Shown in pieces: positions 1 through 6,089 of a stretch of DNA of 8,277 nucleotides. Origin of the DNA: Burkholderiales bacterium (lineage in GTDB: Bacteria; Pseudomonadota; Gammaproteobacteria; Burkholderiales; SG8-39); NCBI GenBank assembly GCA_025929745.1, contig JAICPQ010000117.1, positions 1 through 8,277 of the forward strand, given 5' to 3'. The translations under genes and the position numbers were made by a program. The notes beneath the pieces were generated by a model that made no database searches, was not told the origin of the DNA, and saw nothing but the letters and a program-made list of their open reading frames with translations. Each line of letters starts with the position of its first letter. Within the stretch, counting starts at the first letter, position 1.

Positions 1-183
1 CGCGTCGAGACGGCCGATGAAGTCGCCGCTCGAATTCGCGCCGCGCTTAAGCACGTTCCCGCCGAGCGCCTGGTGCTCGCGCCCGACTGCGGCATGAAGT
101 ACCTTATGCGCCAGGCCGCGTTCGGCAAGCTGAAAGCGCTCGCCGACGGCGCGGCGCTCGTGCGCAAAGAGCTCGCGGGCTAG
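1..183 (+). CDS. MetE-like methyltransferase, C-terminal end (5' partial)
   Basis: The first 60 codons are open from base 1 and end at TAG 181-183, so the start lies outside the window. The visible residues match the C-terminal tail of the cobalamin-independent methionine synthase (MetE/UROD-like TIM barrel) family. An ETADEVAARIRAAL helix is followed by VPAERLVLAPDCGMKYL. In MetE the Cys of the PDCG motif is a zinc ligand that activates the thiol substrate; here it is visible residue 30. Family members transfer a methyl group to homocysteine or act on other thiols. The short MetE-like paralogues common in soil proteobacteria are often of unknown substrate, so true methionine synthesis is not shown. 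The stop codon is shared in a CTAG with the stop of the convergent lipoprotein gene. Family assignment is fairly firm; the exact substrate is unknown. Confidence 0.8.
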   Translation, partial: RVETADEVAARIRAALKHVPAERLVLAPDCGMKYLMRQAAFGKLKALADGAALVRKELAG

Positions 184-500
184 CCGCCGCTCTTCGGCTG
201 CGTGTCGCGGCTCTTCGGCCCTGCGGCGTCGCCCTGCATCTTGAAGTCGCGGTGCTGCACGGCCTCCTTCGGATCCACCTGCTGCTGCACCGGGTTCGCG
301 CCTTCGCGCTTCTCACCCTGGCTCTGCGGCTGACCGACGTTCGCTGGAGTGCTCGGTGTGTTCGCCTGCGGTGTGGCCGGCGGGGCGGAGGCCCCGCTTG
401 AAGATGTGGCGGAAGTGGAACGCTCTTCAGGCGTGCGGTCACAGCCCGCGAGTGCGCCGAGCGCGAGCGCGGTCGCGAGGGAAAGAAGGGTCGTTTTCAT
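180..500 (-). CDS. Small Pro/Gln/Ser-rich lipoprotein, 106 residues
   Basis: The ATG at 500 begins a short basic N-terminus (MKTT), a hydrophobic stretch (residues 5-19), and a lipobox LAGC with the acylated Cys at residue 20. This start is chosen because the signal peptide begins exactly there; the frame stays open upstream but gives no sensible N-terminus. The residue after Cys is Asp, which in Enterobacteria is an inner-membrane retention (Lol avoidance) signal; whether that holds here is inference. The mature part is low-complexity, rich in Ser, Ala, Pro and Gln, then charged (HRDFKMQGDAAGPKSRDTQP), and looks disordered. No catalytic domain is recognised. It lies 53 bases downstream of the NHL lipoprotein gene on the same strand and is probably co-transcribed with it. 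Its stop TAG overlaps the stop of the convergent MetE-like gene. Function unknown. Confidence 0.8.
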   Translation of the reverse strand: MKTTLLSLATALALGALAGCDRTPEERSTSATSSSGASAPPATPQANTPSTPANVGQPQSQGEKREGANPVQQQVDPKEAVQHRDFKMQGDAAGPKSRDTQPKSGG

Positions 501-553
501 GCCGCCCAACCTGCAATGCGCGTGCCGGGTCCGTCCCGGGGGCCATCCCTCTT

Positions 554-1663
554 TCAGAAGGCCCCGCCGGTGCGCGCGAACTTCTGCACGCGCCGCCCAA
601 AGCCCACCTCGGAGGTGAAAAGGTTGCCGTCGCGGTCGATCGCGATGTTGTGGATCCACTTGAACTCACCGGGCATGCGCCCAGTGCGGCCGAAGGAGCC
701 GAGCTCGCGGCCGTCGGAGCGCCGCAAGATATAGATGCGGCCATTCGCGCCGTCAGCGACGTACAGGTAGCGCTGCGCCGGATCGTGCGAGAGCACCATA
801 TCCCACACCGAGCCGTTCGCGAGCGTCTGCACTTCGACGCGAAACTCGTGCTTGAACTCGCCGTCGCGGCTGAACACCTGGACGCGGTTGTTCTGGCGAT
901 CGCAGACGTACACCAGGTTGTCGTTCGAGACGCGCACGCAATGCACCGGGTTGCCGAAGCTCTTGGAAAGCGGCGCGTTCGGATCGTAGTTCGGCAGCTT
1001 GTCGTCGGTCGGCGTTCGGGTGCCGTAGGCGCCCCAGTGGCGCTTATAGGCGCCCGTCTTTGCGTCAAAGACGACGATGCGGCGGTTGCCGTAGCCGTCG
1101 GCGACGAAAAGCTCGTCGCCCGAGATCACCATGTGCGCGGGCCGGCCGAGCTGCGTGCGGCTGTTCGAGCCTTCTGATTTCCCGGCACGGCCGATCTGCA
1201 ACAGGAACCTGCCTTCCGGCGTGAACTTCAGGATCTGGTTGTCCTCGTTCGAGTTGCCCGCGAGCCATACGTTGCCTTCGGGATCGATGTAGATGCCGTG
1301 CTCGCTCTTCGGCCACTCGAAGCCGGTGCCACTCGCGGTCCAACCGCGCACGTACTTGCCTTCACGGTCGAACTCGATCACTGCCGGCGCGGATTTGCAG
1401 CAGCGGTGCGTGACAGGCCGGTTCTCCTTCGCGTTCCATTCGTCGGGCAGCAGCGTCGCCGGGCGGTGCACGATCCACACGTGCCCATTCCTTTCGTTCA
1501 CCGCGATGCCGGCCACCTGGCCGAGCACGAGCTGCACGCGATTGTCTTCAGCGAGCGGCTTCGGCCAGTTCGGATCGGCGCGGAAGGTGGGTAGATCGCC
1601 GCCGTCGGGCGAACTTGCGCAGGCGGCGAGAACGAAAACGGTCGATGCAATGCGGATGTTCAT
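554..1663 (-). CDS. NHL-repeat beta-propeller lipoprotein, 369 residues
   Basis: The product starts with a lipoprotein signal peptide (MNIRIASTVFVLAAC, Cys at 15, Ala at +2, so outer-membrane sorting is possible). It then has about six NHL-type repeats. Recurrent cores of the form hydrophobic-D-x-x-G-N-hydrophobic-W/Y-hydrophobic followed by R-hydrophobic-x-x-F are visible: IYIDPEGNVWLAGN, ELFVADGYGNRRIVVFD, LVYVCDRQNNRVQVFSRDG, YLYVADGANGRIYIL, IAIDRDGNLFTSEV. The VADGYGN-RIVVFD pattern resembles bacterial relatives of the peptidylglycine alpha-amidating lyase propeller, but lyase activity is not implied. It is likely a periplasm-facing or surface binding or enzymatic propeller. The start is backed by a strong Shine-Dalgarno (GGGGAGGAG, 1667-1675) and a consensus TATAAT 25 bases upstream. 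The small lipoprotein gene follows it. Substrate unknown. Confidence 0.88.
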   Translation of the reverse strand: MNIRIASTVFVLAACASSPDGGDLPTFRADPNWPKPLAEDNRVQLVLGQVAGIAVNERNGHVWIVHRPATLLPDEWNAKENRPVTHRCCKSAPAVIEFDREGKYVRGWTASGTGFEWPKSEHGIYIDPEGNVWLAGNSNEDNQILKFTPEGRFLLQIGRAGKSEGSNSRTQLGRPAHMVISGDELFVADGYGNRRIVVFDAKTGAYKRHWGAYGTRTPTDDKLPNYDPNAPLSKSFGNPVHCVRVSNDNLVYVCDRQNNRVQVFSRDGEFKHEFRVEVQTLANGSVWDMVLSHDPAQRYLYVADGANGRIYILRRSDGRELGSFGRTGRMPGEFKWIHNIAIDRDGNLFTSEVGFGRRVQKFARTGGAF

Positions 1664-1687
1664 GTCGCTCCTCCCCGGGTGCGGCTC

Positions 1688-1693
1688 ATTATA
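1688..1693 (-). promoter_or_regulatory. Consensus -10 element for the NHL lipoprotein gene
   Basis: On the minus strand these bases read TATAAT, a perfect sigma-70 -10 hexamer, in an otherwise GC-rich gap. Transcription would start about 18 bases before the ATG at 1663, leaving room for the strong Shine-Dalgarno. No good -35 hexamer is found at 16-18 bases (TCCGTC at 17), so activation or a weak -35 is likely. The same AT-rich spot (cattatag on the plus strand) could supply the -10 region for the divergent gene at 1720. Confidence 0.5.
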
Positions 1694-1719
1694 GGCACGA
1701 CGCTTGCACCGACGGAGCG

Positions 1720-1917
1720 ATGGCTCGCATCCTCCTTGGCTTGGTCTTCCTCTTCACGGGCGGCGTTGCTGCGGCGAACAACGACGACGGCTTCGTCTGG
1801 GTCGACGCGAACACCAAGATTCGCCTGAAACCGATCGGCAGTGCCGCCGCCGGTGGAACGAAAGCGCCGGAGCCGAAGAAGGAAGACGAAAAGAAGAAGG
1901 AAGCTCCCAAGAAGTAG
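1720..1917 (+). CDS. Small secreted Lys-rich protein with NTKI motif, 65 residues
   Basis: The ATG at 1720 opens a classical signal peptide, MARILLGLVFLFTGGVAAA, with probable cleavage after AAA near residue 19. This fixes the start even though the frame is open further upstream. A GGAG lies only two bases before the ATG, so the ribosome site is weakly spaced. The mature peptide of about 46 residues has a short conserved-looking segment (GFVWVDANTKIRLKPIG) followed by a Gly/Ala linker and a highly charged tail of Lys and Glu (PEPKKEDEKKKEAPKK). No enzyme domain is present. It is divergent from the NHL gene (56-base gap) and ends 18 bases before the racemase-like gene, so it is probably co-transcribed with that gene. 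The VDANTKI segment recurs as IDPNTKI in the secreted protein at 3249-3557. Function unknown. Confidence 0.7.
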   Translation: MARILLGLVFLFTGGVAAANNDDGFVWVDANTKIRLKPIGSAAAGGTKAPEPKKEDEKKKEAPKK

Positions 1918-1935
1918 GCTAGCATCGGCGGGCCC

Positions 1936-3015
1936 ATGAAGGTCACCGCCATCGACACGTGCGTCCTGACGGTGCCCACGCCGAAGCCAATGGCGCTGCA
2001 GTATCCGCAGCACAAACTCGTCGTCGCCGAAATCAGCACCGATCAGGGAATCCGCGGCTTCGGTTACAGCCTCGTTTTCGGCGGCGGCGGCGCCGAAGCG
2101 GTGCATGCCTATCTCGACGCGCGTTTGAAGCCGGCGCTTATCGGCGAGGATCCGCTCTACGTCGAGCACCTGTGGGAAAAGATGTTCCGCGTCGACATGG
2201 GAATGAAGAAGCAGGGTGTTGTCGCCTACGCCATCTCCGCCCTCGACATTGGTCTGTGGGACATCGCCGGCAAGGCGGCGAACAAGCCGCTCTACAAAGT
2301 GTGGGGGGCGCTGCGCCATCGCATCCCGTGCTACGGCAGCGGCGGCTGGGCGAAGTACAGCGTCGACGACCTCGTGCGCGAGGCGGAGAAGTACGCGGCC
2401 TACGGCTGCAGGTACTACAAGATGAAGATCCACGACCCCGATCCGAAGGTGAACCGTGCGCGCGCCGAGGCGGTAAAGCGCACCGTCGGCCGGGACGTGC
2501 GACTCATGGTCGACGTCAACCAGCGGCTCGACGTGCTCGGCAACATCCGCCAGGCCGCCGAGCTCGAGCACCTGGACCTAGTGTGGTACGAAGAACCGGT
2601 GCTGGCCGATGACATAGCAAGCTGCGCCGAGGTTGCGCGCGCGATCCCGATTCCGGTTGCCACCGGCGAAAACAACTTTACGCGTTATGAATTTCGCGAC
2701 TTGATCGAGAAGAAAGCCGCGCGCTACCTCATGCCGGACGTGTGCCGCGCCAACGGCTTTAGCGAGACGCTCAAGATCGGCCACCTCGCCGCGGCGCACG
2801 GCGTCATGGTGTCACCGCACGTAGTGCACGAGATCTCGCTTCACGTGGTCGGCACGCTGGCGAACGGCTTCCTCGTCGAATTCATGGACTGGGCGCCGCC
2901 CGACCTCTTCGAAACGCTTCCCGAGTGCAAAGGCGGCCGCTTCCGCATTCCCGACCGCCCGGGCCACGGCATGGCCCTCGCGCGCGGCGCGATCGACAAA
3001 TACCGCACGCGCTAG
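1936..3015 (+). CDS. Mandelate racemase/muconate lactonizing enzyme family protein (enolase superfamily), 359 residues
   Basis: The protein has the enolase-superfamily two-domain plan: an N-terminal capping domain (about 1-125) and a TIM barrel (about 130-340). The visible catalytic set fits the mandelate racemase subgroup. It has a KxK base motif at K162-M-K164; metal ligands D193 (MVDVN), E219/E220 (WYEEP) and E245 (ATGENN); a His-Asp dyad D268 (LMPDVCR) with H295 (SPHVVHEIS); and a late Glu, E315 (FLVEF), at the place of the electrophilic Glu of mandelate racemase. Such enzymes abstract the alpha-proton of a carboxylate and racemise, epimerise or dehydrate it, often sugar acids. The substrate cannot be read from the sequence. 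No signal peptide is seen, so it is cytoplasmic. Length is normal. The ATG at 1936 has only a weak GGCGGG ribosome site. It follows the small secreted gene by 18 bases. Confidence 0.93.
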   Translation: MKVTAIDTCVLTVPTPKPMALQYPQHKLVVAEISTDQGIRGFGYSLVFGGGGAEAVHAYLDARLKPALIGEDPLYVEHLWEKMFRVDMGMKKQGVVAYAISALDIGLWDIAGKAANKPLYKVWGALRHRIPCYGSGGWAKYSVDDLVREAEKYAAYGCRYYKMKIHDPDPKVNRARAEAVKRTVGRDVRLMVDVNQRLDVLGNIRQAAELEHLDLVWYEEPVLADDIASCAEVARAIPIPVATGENNFTRYEFRDLIEKKAARYLMPDVCRANGFSETLKIGHLAAAHGVMVSPHVVHEISLHVVGTLANGFLVEFMDWAPPDLFETLPECKGGRFRIPDRPGHGMALARGAIDKYRTR

Positions 3016-3021
3016 CGCACC

Positions 3022-3045
3022 TAATTCGGGTCGGAACCCGAATTA
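3022..3045. terminator. Perfect 10-bp inverted repeat, possible bidirectional terminator or REP-like element
   Basis: TAATTCGGGT (3022-3031) pairs perfectly with ACCCGAATTA (3036-3045) across a CGGA loop. It starts seven bases after the racemase-like stop codon and ends nine bases before the stop of the convergent small lipoprotein gene. It is therefore well placed to end both transcripts. No T-run follows on either strand, so classical intrinsic termination is uncertain. A dispersed palindromic repeat of the REP type is an alternative that one window cannot test. Confidence 0.6.
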
Positions 3046-3054
3046 CGAAAGGCG

Positions 3055-3219
3055 TTAGCGCCCGCCCGTCGCTTCGCGAACCGCTTTGCCTTCGCTCGCG
3101 CTGCCGCCCGCCGCCGATTGCGCCGACTTCCCTTCGTTGCTGCTCCCGCGCTTGGGCGCCGGGCTGCGATCGCAGGCTGCGAGCAGGCCGAGCATGGCGA
3201 TGAAGATCCAGAGCCTCAT
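3055..3219 (-). CDS. Very small lipoprotein, 54 residues
   Basis: Read on the minus strand from the ATG at 3219 to the TAA at 3055, this frame gives MRLWIFIAMLGLLAACDRSP followed by a hydrophilic Ser/Gly/Ala/Lys tail ending in EATGGR. The hydrophobic segment (residues 3-15) and the lipobox LAAC with Cys at 16 make a lipoprotein signal that is unlikely to arise by chance. Asp follows the Cys, as in the lipoprotein at 180-500, and both share the pattern CDR(S/T)P. The mature part is only about 39 residues and probably disordered; no domain is recognised. No clear Shine-Dalgarno is seen. The start lies 29 bases from the divergent ATG at 3249. The gene is short enough to be missed by length-filtered gene callers. 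Function unknown. Confidence 0.68.
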   Translation of the reverse strand: MRLWIFIAMLGLLAACDRSPAPKRGSSNEGKSAQSAAGGSASEGKAVREATGGR

Positions 3220-3248
3220 GGCATAGGGTTTGCAGCAAATTTGGGACC

Positions 3249-3557
3249 ATGCGCCTTATTGCCCTGCTCCTCCTTCTTGCGCCGATGGCGTCCGCGCAGG
3301 AGCGCCCGACCGACATCGATCCGAACACGAAGATTCAGGGTGGCGCCGACTTGCCACCGAGCGCAGGTACTGCCGGCGCGGGTGCGCGTACCGACAATCG
3401 CATGGAGTCCGAGCCGCGCGTCGAGCAGCGCGGCGAAGTCGCGGGCCCCGATCGTGCGCGCATCGATCAGGAGAAGCCGATCAGCGCGCGCAAGCCCGAG
3501 GAGCCGCGTCCCGAGGACGACGTCGCTAGGGGCGAAACTGCGAAGCCGGTACGGTAG
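3249..3557 (+). CDS. Small secreted hydrophilic protein with NTKI motif, 102 residues
   Basis: The ATG at 3249 begins a good Sec signal peptide, MRLIALLLLLAPMASA, with likely cleavage before QERPTD. The mature region of about 86 residues is Gly/Ala/Pro-rich at first and then strongly charged (EPRVEQRGEVAGPDRARIDQEKP, in two halves around GPD). It has no Cys and looks disordered and periplasmic. Near the mature N-terminus is DIDPNTKIQGGADLP, which resembles VDANTKIRLKP in the small secreted protein at 1720-1917, at a similar distance from the cleavage site. The ribosome site is poor (GGGA close to the ATG). It is divergent from the 54-residue lipoprotein gene and its stop TAG abuts the stop of the convergent 57-residue gene. 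Function unknown. Confidence 0.75.
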   Translation: MRLIALLLLLAPMASAQERPTDIDPNTKIQGGADLPPSAGTAGAGARTDNRMESEPRVEQRGEVAGPDRARIDQEKPISARKPEEPRPEDDVARGETAKPVR

Positions 3558-3731
3558 CTAGTGCGTCTTGAGCTGCGGCTCGAAGCCGCACTCGCGCGCC
3601 GCCACGACGCACTCGTAGAAAAGGCCGTAGCTCTCGGGCGATTCTTCCAACGTGCCGTCGTCGCGCTGGTGGACCCATTTCCAGCGGAAAGAGTCCTTGT
3701 CTTCGATGTGGCGAATATCGCAACTCTTCAT
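3558..3731 (-). CDS. Small hypothetical protein with WKW and Cys motifs, 57 residues
   Basis: The product is a compact, soluble, charged protein with no signal peptide. Its first half is MKSCDIRHIEDKDSFRWKW; its second half has the pattern D-D-G-T...S....Y-G-L-F-Y-E-C-V-x-x-A-x-x-x-G-F-E-P. The balanced composition, aromatic core (W17, W19, Y and F residues) and clean frame look like a real folded mini-protein. Similar W-x-W plus FYECV-A-GYEP small proteins are, to my recollection, common uncharacterised proteins in Burkholderiales. The ATG at 3731 is preferred over a GTG at 3746 because an AAAGAG ribosome site sits just before it. It lies 60 bases downstream of the DUF445 gene on the same strand and could share its transcript, although a TATAAA on the minus strand (3738-3743) might be a local promoter. 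Function unknown. Confidence 0.7.
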   Translation of the reverse strand: MKSCDIRHIEDKDSFRWKWVHQRDDGTLEESPESYGLFYECVVAARECGFEPQLKTH

Positions 3732-3791
3732 GCGCTCTTTATACACACGAACCCCGGTCGCACGCGCCTTATTTGGGCGTAGGGCAAAGCG

Positions 3792-5009
3792 CTAGCGGGC
3801 AAGTTGTGTGGCTACGGCGATGGCGAGCCCGGCGAGGCCGCCGACGAGCGTGCCGTTGATGCGGATGTACTGCAGGTCGGAGCCGATGTGGCGCTCGAGC
3901 TCGCCGACGAGCTTCTTCTCCTGCCAGCCGTTGATCTGGTCTTCGATGAAGCGGCCGATCTTGGCGCGGTGCTCTTCCACGAGCGGCGGAATCGCGGTGA
4001 GGATCTGCTCGTCGAGCCATTCGCGGATGCCGGGATCGCCCTCGAGCTTCGCGCCGAACGCGCGCACCATCGAGGCGATGCGCTCGTGCGCGACCGAGGG
4101 CGCGCGCCGCAGGTCTTCGGCGAGCCAGGTGCGGAACTGCGCCCAGAGTCCGCCGATGTAGCTGCCGAGCGCCGGACTCTGCAGGAGCTCGTCGCGAATG
4201 GCGTGCACCTTCGCGCGCAGCGCATCGTCGGCCTTGAGGCGCGTGATGAATTCCGCGACGTACTCGTCGAAGCGCCGGCGCAGCTCGTGCCCCTTGTCCT
4301 CGCGCACTTCGTGAATCTTGGCCAGCGCGAGCTCGGCGATCTTGAGCGCGGCGCGCTCGTCCAGCTGCAGCTGGAACCAGTCGCTGATCTTCTTGAGAAG
4401 CGGCGCGCTCTTGCCCACCTCCACGGCGATGAAGCGTCGCGTGTCCTCTTTCGCCAGTAAATCGTCGAGCGCGTTCAGCGACGCATCCAGAAGCGCGTGA
4501 TGACGCTTGTTCTCGGTGAGCACGTCCAGCACCTGCGCGATCGCAGCCGCCACGTCGGCGTTTCGGAGGAGCTCGCCCGCGCTCTGGTGCAGGAAGCGGC
4601 GCACGCGCTCGTCGTCCACCGCGCTAAGGGCATAGCCGACGAAGCGCGCGGCGTAGGTCGCGACGGTATCGATGTTCTCGCGCCGCAGCAGCCATTGGCA
4701 CAGCGTATCGGCGGGGCGGAACTCGGCGATGCGCTGCACGAGCGCAGCCGACGAAAGGAAATTCTGCTGGATGAATTCCGAAAGACCGCGGGCGATGCGC
4801 TCCTTGTTGCGCGGAATGATCGCCGTATGCGGAATCGGCAGGTTGAGCGGCCGGCGAAAAAGCGCCACCACGGCGAACCAGTCGGCCAGCGCGCCGACCA
4901 TGGCCGCCTCGCTGAACGCCGCCAGGTAATAGAAGTCCAGCTTCTCCGAGATTACGTACACCACCGCGGCGAGCACCAGCAAGCCGGTGGCGATCCATTT
5001 CATTCGCAT
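3792..5009 (-). CDS. DUF445 family membrane protein (YjiN-like), 405 residues
   Basis: The N-terminus carries a transmembrane helix (about residues 5-21). It is followed by the family signature FSEAAMVGALADWFAVVALFRRP (split: FSEAAMVG at 32-39, ALADWFAVVALF at 40-51) and LPIPHTAIIPRNKERI (57-72), which mark DUF445. The long middle is alpha-helical and charged, and a final hydrophobic helix (GTLVGGLAGLAIAVA) lies near the C-terminus. The protein is thus anchored at both ends of a large helical domain, probably in the inner membrane. Length is close to E. coli YjiN. The biochemical role of the family is not established. ATG 5009 is chosen because GGGAG (5016-5020) sits six bases before it; the frame is open to 5156 but that stretch crosses a terminator hairpin. 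It is the first gene after the terminator at 5025-5048, so it likely has its own promoter nearby. Confidence 0.92.
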   Translation of the reverse strand: MRMKWIATGLLVLAAVVYVISEKLDFYYLAAFSEAAMVGALADWFAVVALFRRPLNLPIPHTAIIPRNKERIARGLSEFIQQNFLSSAALVQRIAEFRPADTLCQWLLRRENIDTVATYAARFVGYALSAVDDERVRRFLHQSAGELLRNADVAAAIAQVLDVLTENKRHHALLDASLNALDDLLAKEDTRRFIAVEVGKSAPLLKKISDWFQLQLDERAALKIAELALAKIHEVREDKGHELRRRFDEYVAEFITRLKADDALRAKVHAIRDELLQSPALGSYIGGLWAQFRTWLAEDLRRAPSVAHERIASMVRAFGAKLEGDPGIREWLDEQILTAIPPLVEEHRAKIGRFIEDQINGWQEKKLVGELERHIGSDLQYIRINGTLVGGLAGLAIAVATQLAR

Positions 5010-5024
5010 CGACCACTCCCACGA

Positions 5025-5048
5025 AAAGGCCCGCTTGCGCGGGCCTTT
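5025..5048 (-). terminator. Intrinsic terminator after the glycine-zipper gene
   Basis: AAAGGCCCGC (5025-5034) and GCGGGCCTTT (5039-5048) form a perfect 10-bp stem with a TTGC loop. On the minus strand the stem runs into TTTTCGT. It lies 27 bases beyond the stop of the glycine-zipper gene (5075) and upstream of the DUF445 start. It should therefore end the glycine-zipper transcript and insulate the DUF445 gene. Confidence 0.85.
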
Positions 5049-5074
5049 ATCGTGCCTGATACGGGGCTGATGCG

Positions 5075-5587
5075 TTACTGCGAGCGCTCGAAGGGGTCGG
5101 TCCCGGCGTCGAAGCGCTCCCACGCCGCGCGCGCAGCGTGGCGGTTCTTCTCCCACCCCAGGCGCGAGGCTCCGCGGTTGCGGTTGTAGTGTGACTCGAG
5201 TTCGTGCTCGATATCTTCGTAACTGCGTCCGGCGTAGCGGGCGCGCGCTTCCCAGCCCGTGCGGTAACCCGGGTGATAGTCGGCATAGGTGTAACCGCGC
5301 TCGTAGTACGGCTCGCGGGTGTAGTTCTGCGACCAGTAAGCCTCCTCGGCGGTCGGATCGATCATCTCGGCCACGCCCTTGCCCGCGAGGCCGCCTACGA
5401 CCGCGCCAACCGCGGCGCCAGCTACGGCACCGGCCGGGCCCGCGACCGCACCCGCCGCTGCTCCCGCCGCGATGCCCCCGGCCGCGGCGCCGATGCCGGT
5501 GCCAACGGGATGCGCTCCGCGGGTGCGTCTCTCCTCTCCGGTCCAGGTGGTGCTGCCGTTCGCCTTGCGTCTTTCTGTGAAAGCCAT
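5075..5587 (-). CDS. Glycine-zipper domain protein, 170 residues
   Basis: There is no N-terminal signal peptide: the first 27 residues are polar and basic (MAFTERRKANGSTTW). Residues about 28-71 form a long Gly/Ala-rich glycine-zipper segment with repeated GxxxG/AxxxG spacing, predicted to make one or two packed helices in or on a membrane. Residues about 80-160 are a polar domain rich in Tyr, Trp, Arg and Glu (YWSQNYTREPYYERGYTY, YHPGYRTGWEARARYAGRS, LGWEKNRHAARAAWERF). Similar combined proteins are frequent, uncharacterised stress-type genes in Burkholderiales (from memory of the family). Start ATG 5587 follows a strong AGGAAGGAGT ribosome site. The gene is divergent from the cupin gene (54-base gap) and ends at a strong terminator, so it is probably a monocistronic transcript. 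Confidence 0.85.
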   Translation of the reverse strand: MAFTERRKANGSTTWTGEERRTRGAHPVGTGIGAAAGGIAAGAAAGAVAGPAGAVAGAAVGAVVGGLAGKGVAEMIDPTAEEAYWSQNYTREPYYERGYTYADYHPGYRTGWEARARYAGRSYEDIEHELESHYNRNRGASRLGWEKNRHAARAAWERFDAGTDPFERSQ

Positions 5588-5641
5588 TTCGACTCCTTCC
5601 TGTTGACGACGGGTAAGCTCCGCTGCAAGGCGCATACCCAC

Positions 5642-6034
5642 ATGAATTTCACCAAAGTCGTTCTCTACACCGCCGCCGACGGGCGCGCGAAGTGGCGCGA
5701 GGAGCCGATCCCGCTCGCCGAAGGCACGCCGCAGGCAATGCTTTCTCGGGTTTTTCCTTCCGGCGGCTACCAGCTGCGCTGCAGCCCCGTGGGGTTTCGC
5801 AGTCAGTGGCACTGCACGCCGCAGCCGCAATGGGTGTTCATTCTGGCCGGCGAGATGGAGATCGGCTTGCAGGACGGAAGCTCTCGTGTGTTCCGCCCTG
5901 GCGAGCATTTCTTCTCGGCCGATACGCTGCCGGCCGGCGCGAGCTTCGATCCCAAGGTGCATGGCCACTGGAGCGCGCAGCGCGGCGCGTCGCCGCTCGT
6001 CACGCTCTTCGTCAAGCATTCCGCCGGCGCATGA
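5642..6034 (+). CDS. Cupin-fold protein with altered metal motif, 130 residues
   Basis: A small single-domain cupin. The beta-barrel core runs from about residue 45 to 125: GFRSQWHCTPQPQWVFILAG, then EMEIGLQDGSSRVFRPGEHF, then VHGHWS and PLVTLFVKH. Aligned to the classic motif G-x5-H-x-H-x3-E-x6-G, the visible residues are G51, H57, T59, Q63 and G70. The second His and the Glu ligand are thus replaced. The second motif keeps RPGEHF, and His residues also occur in VHGH (107, 109). Metal binding, if any, must use a different set. No signal peptide. The ATG at 5642 is the plausible start because homologous sequence begins there; the ribosome site is weak and the upstream open frame is antisense to the glycine-zipper gene. 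Substrate and role unknown. Confidence 0.82.
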   Translation: MNFTKVVLYTAADGRAKWREEPIPLAEGTPQAMLSRVFPSGGYQLRCSPVGFRSQWHCTPQPQWVFILAGEMEIGLQDGSSRVFRPGEHFFSADTLPAGASFDPKVHGHWSAQRGASPLVTLFVKHSAGA

Positions 6035-6089
6035 GGTGCCTTCGCATTGACCGTTTGAGCGCGCAGCATGGCGCGCGCATAGTGCGGCG

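Noticed and set aside
525..539. CCGGG/CCCGG hairpin between the NHL and small lipoprotein genes
   Set aside because: Five base pairs only, no T-run, and in GC-rich DNA such a stem is expected by chance.
356..1177. Long plus-strand open frame opposite the NHL gene
   Set aside because: Its product is a His/Val/Ala-rich shadow with no domain. The minus strand encodes a clear lipoprotein propeller with a strong ribosome site.
3744..3746. GTG start for the 57-residue gene
   Set aside because: It adds only MYKER. The ATG at 3731 has an AAAGAG ribosome site at suitable distance.
5010..5156. N-terminal extension of the DUF445 frame
   Set aside because: The extension runs through a perfect terminator hairpin and into the glycine-zipper gene. 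ATG 5009 has a well-spaced GGGAG.
3804..5189. Two long plus-strand open frames opposite DUF445
   Set aside because: They are antisense shadows caused by GC-rich codon bias. DUF445 signatures are plain on the minus strand.
5603..5608. TTGACG as a -35 element for the cupin gene
   Set aside because: No -10-like hexamer lies 16-18 bases downstream, so a promoter cannot be supported.
5204..5641. Upstream extension of the cupin frame
   Set aside because: It is antisense to the glycine-zipper gene. Cupin-like sequence begins at the ATG at 5642.
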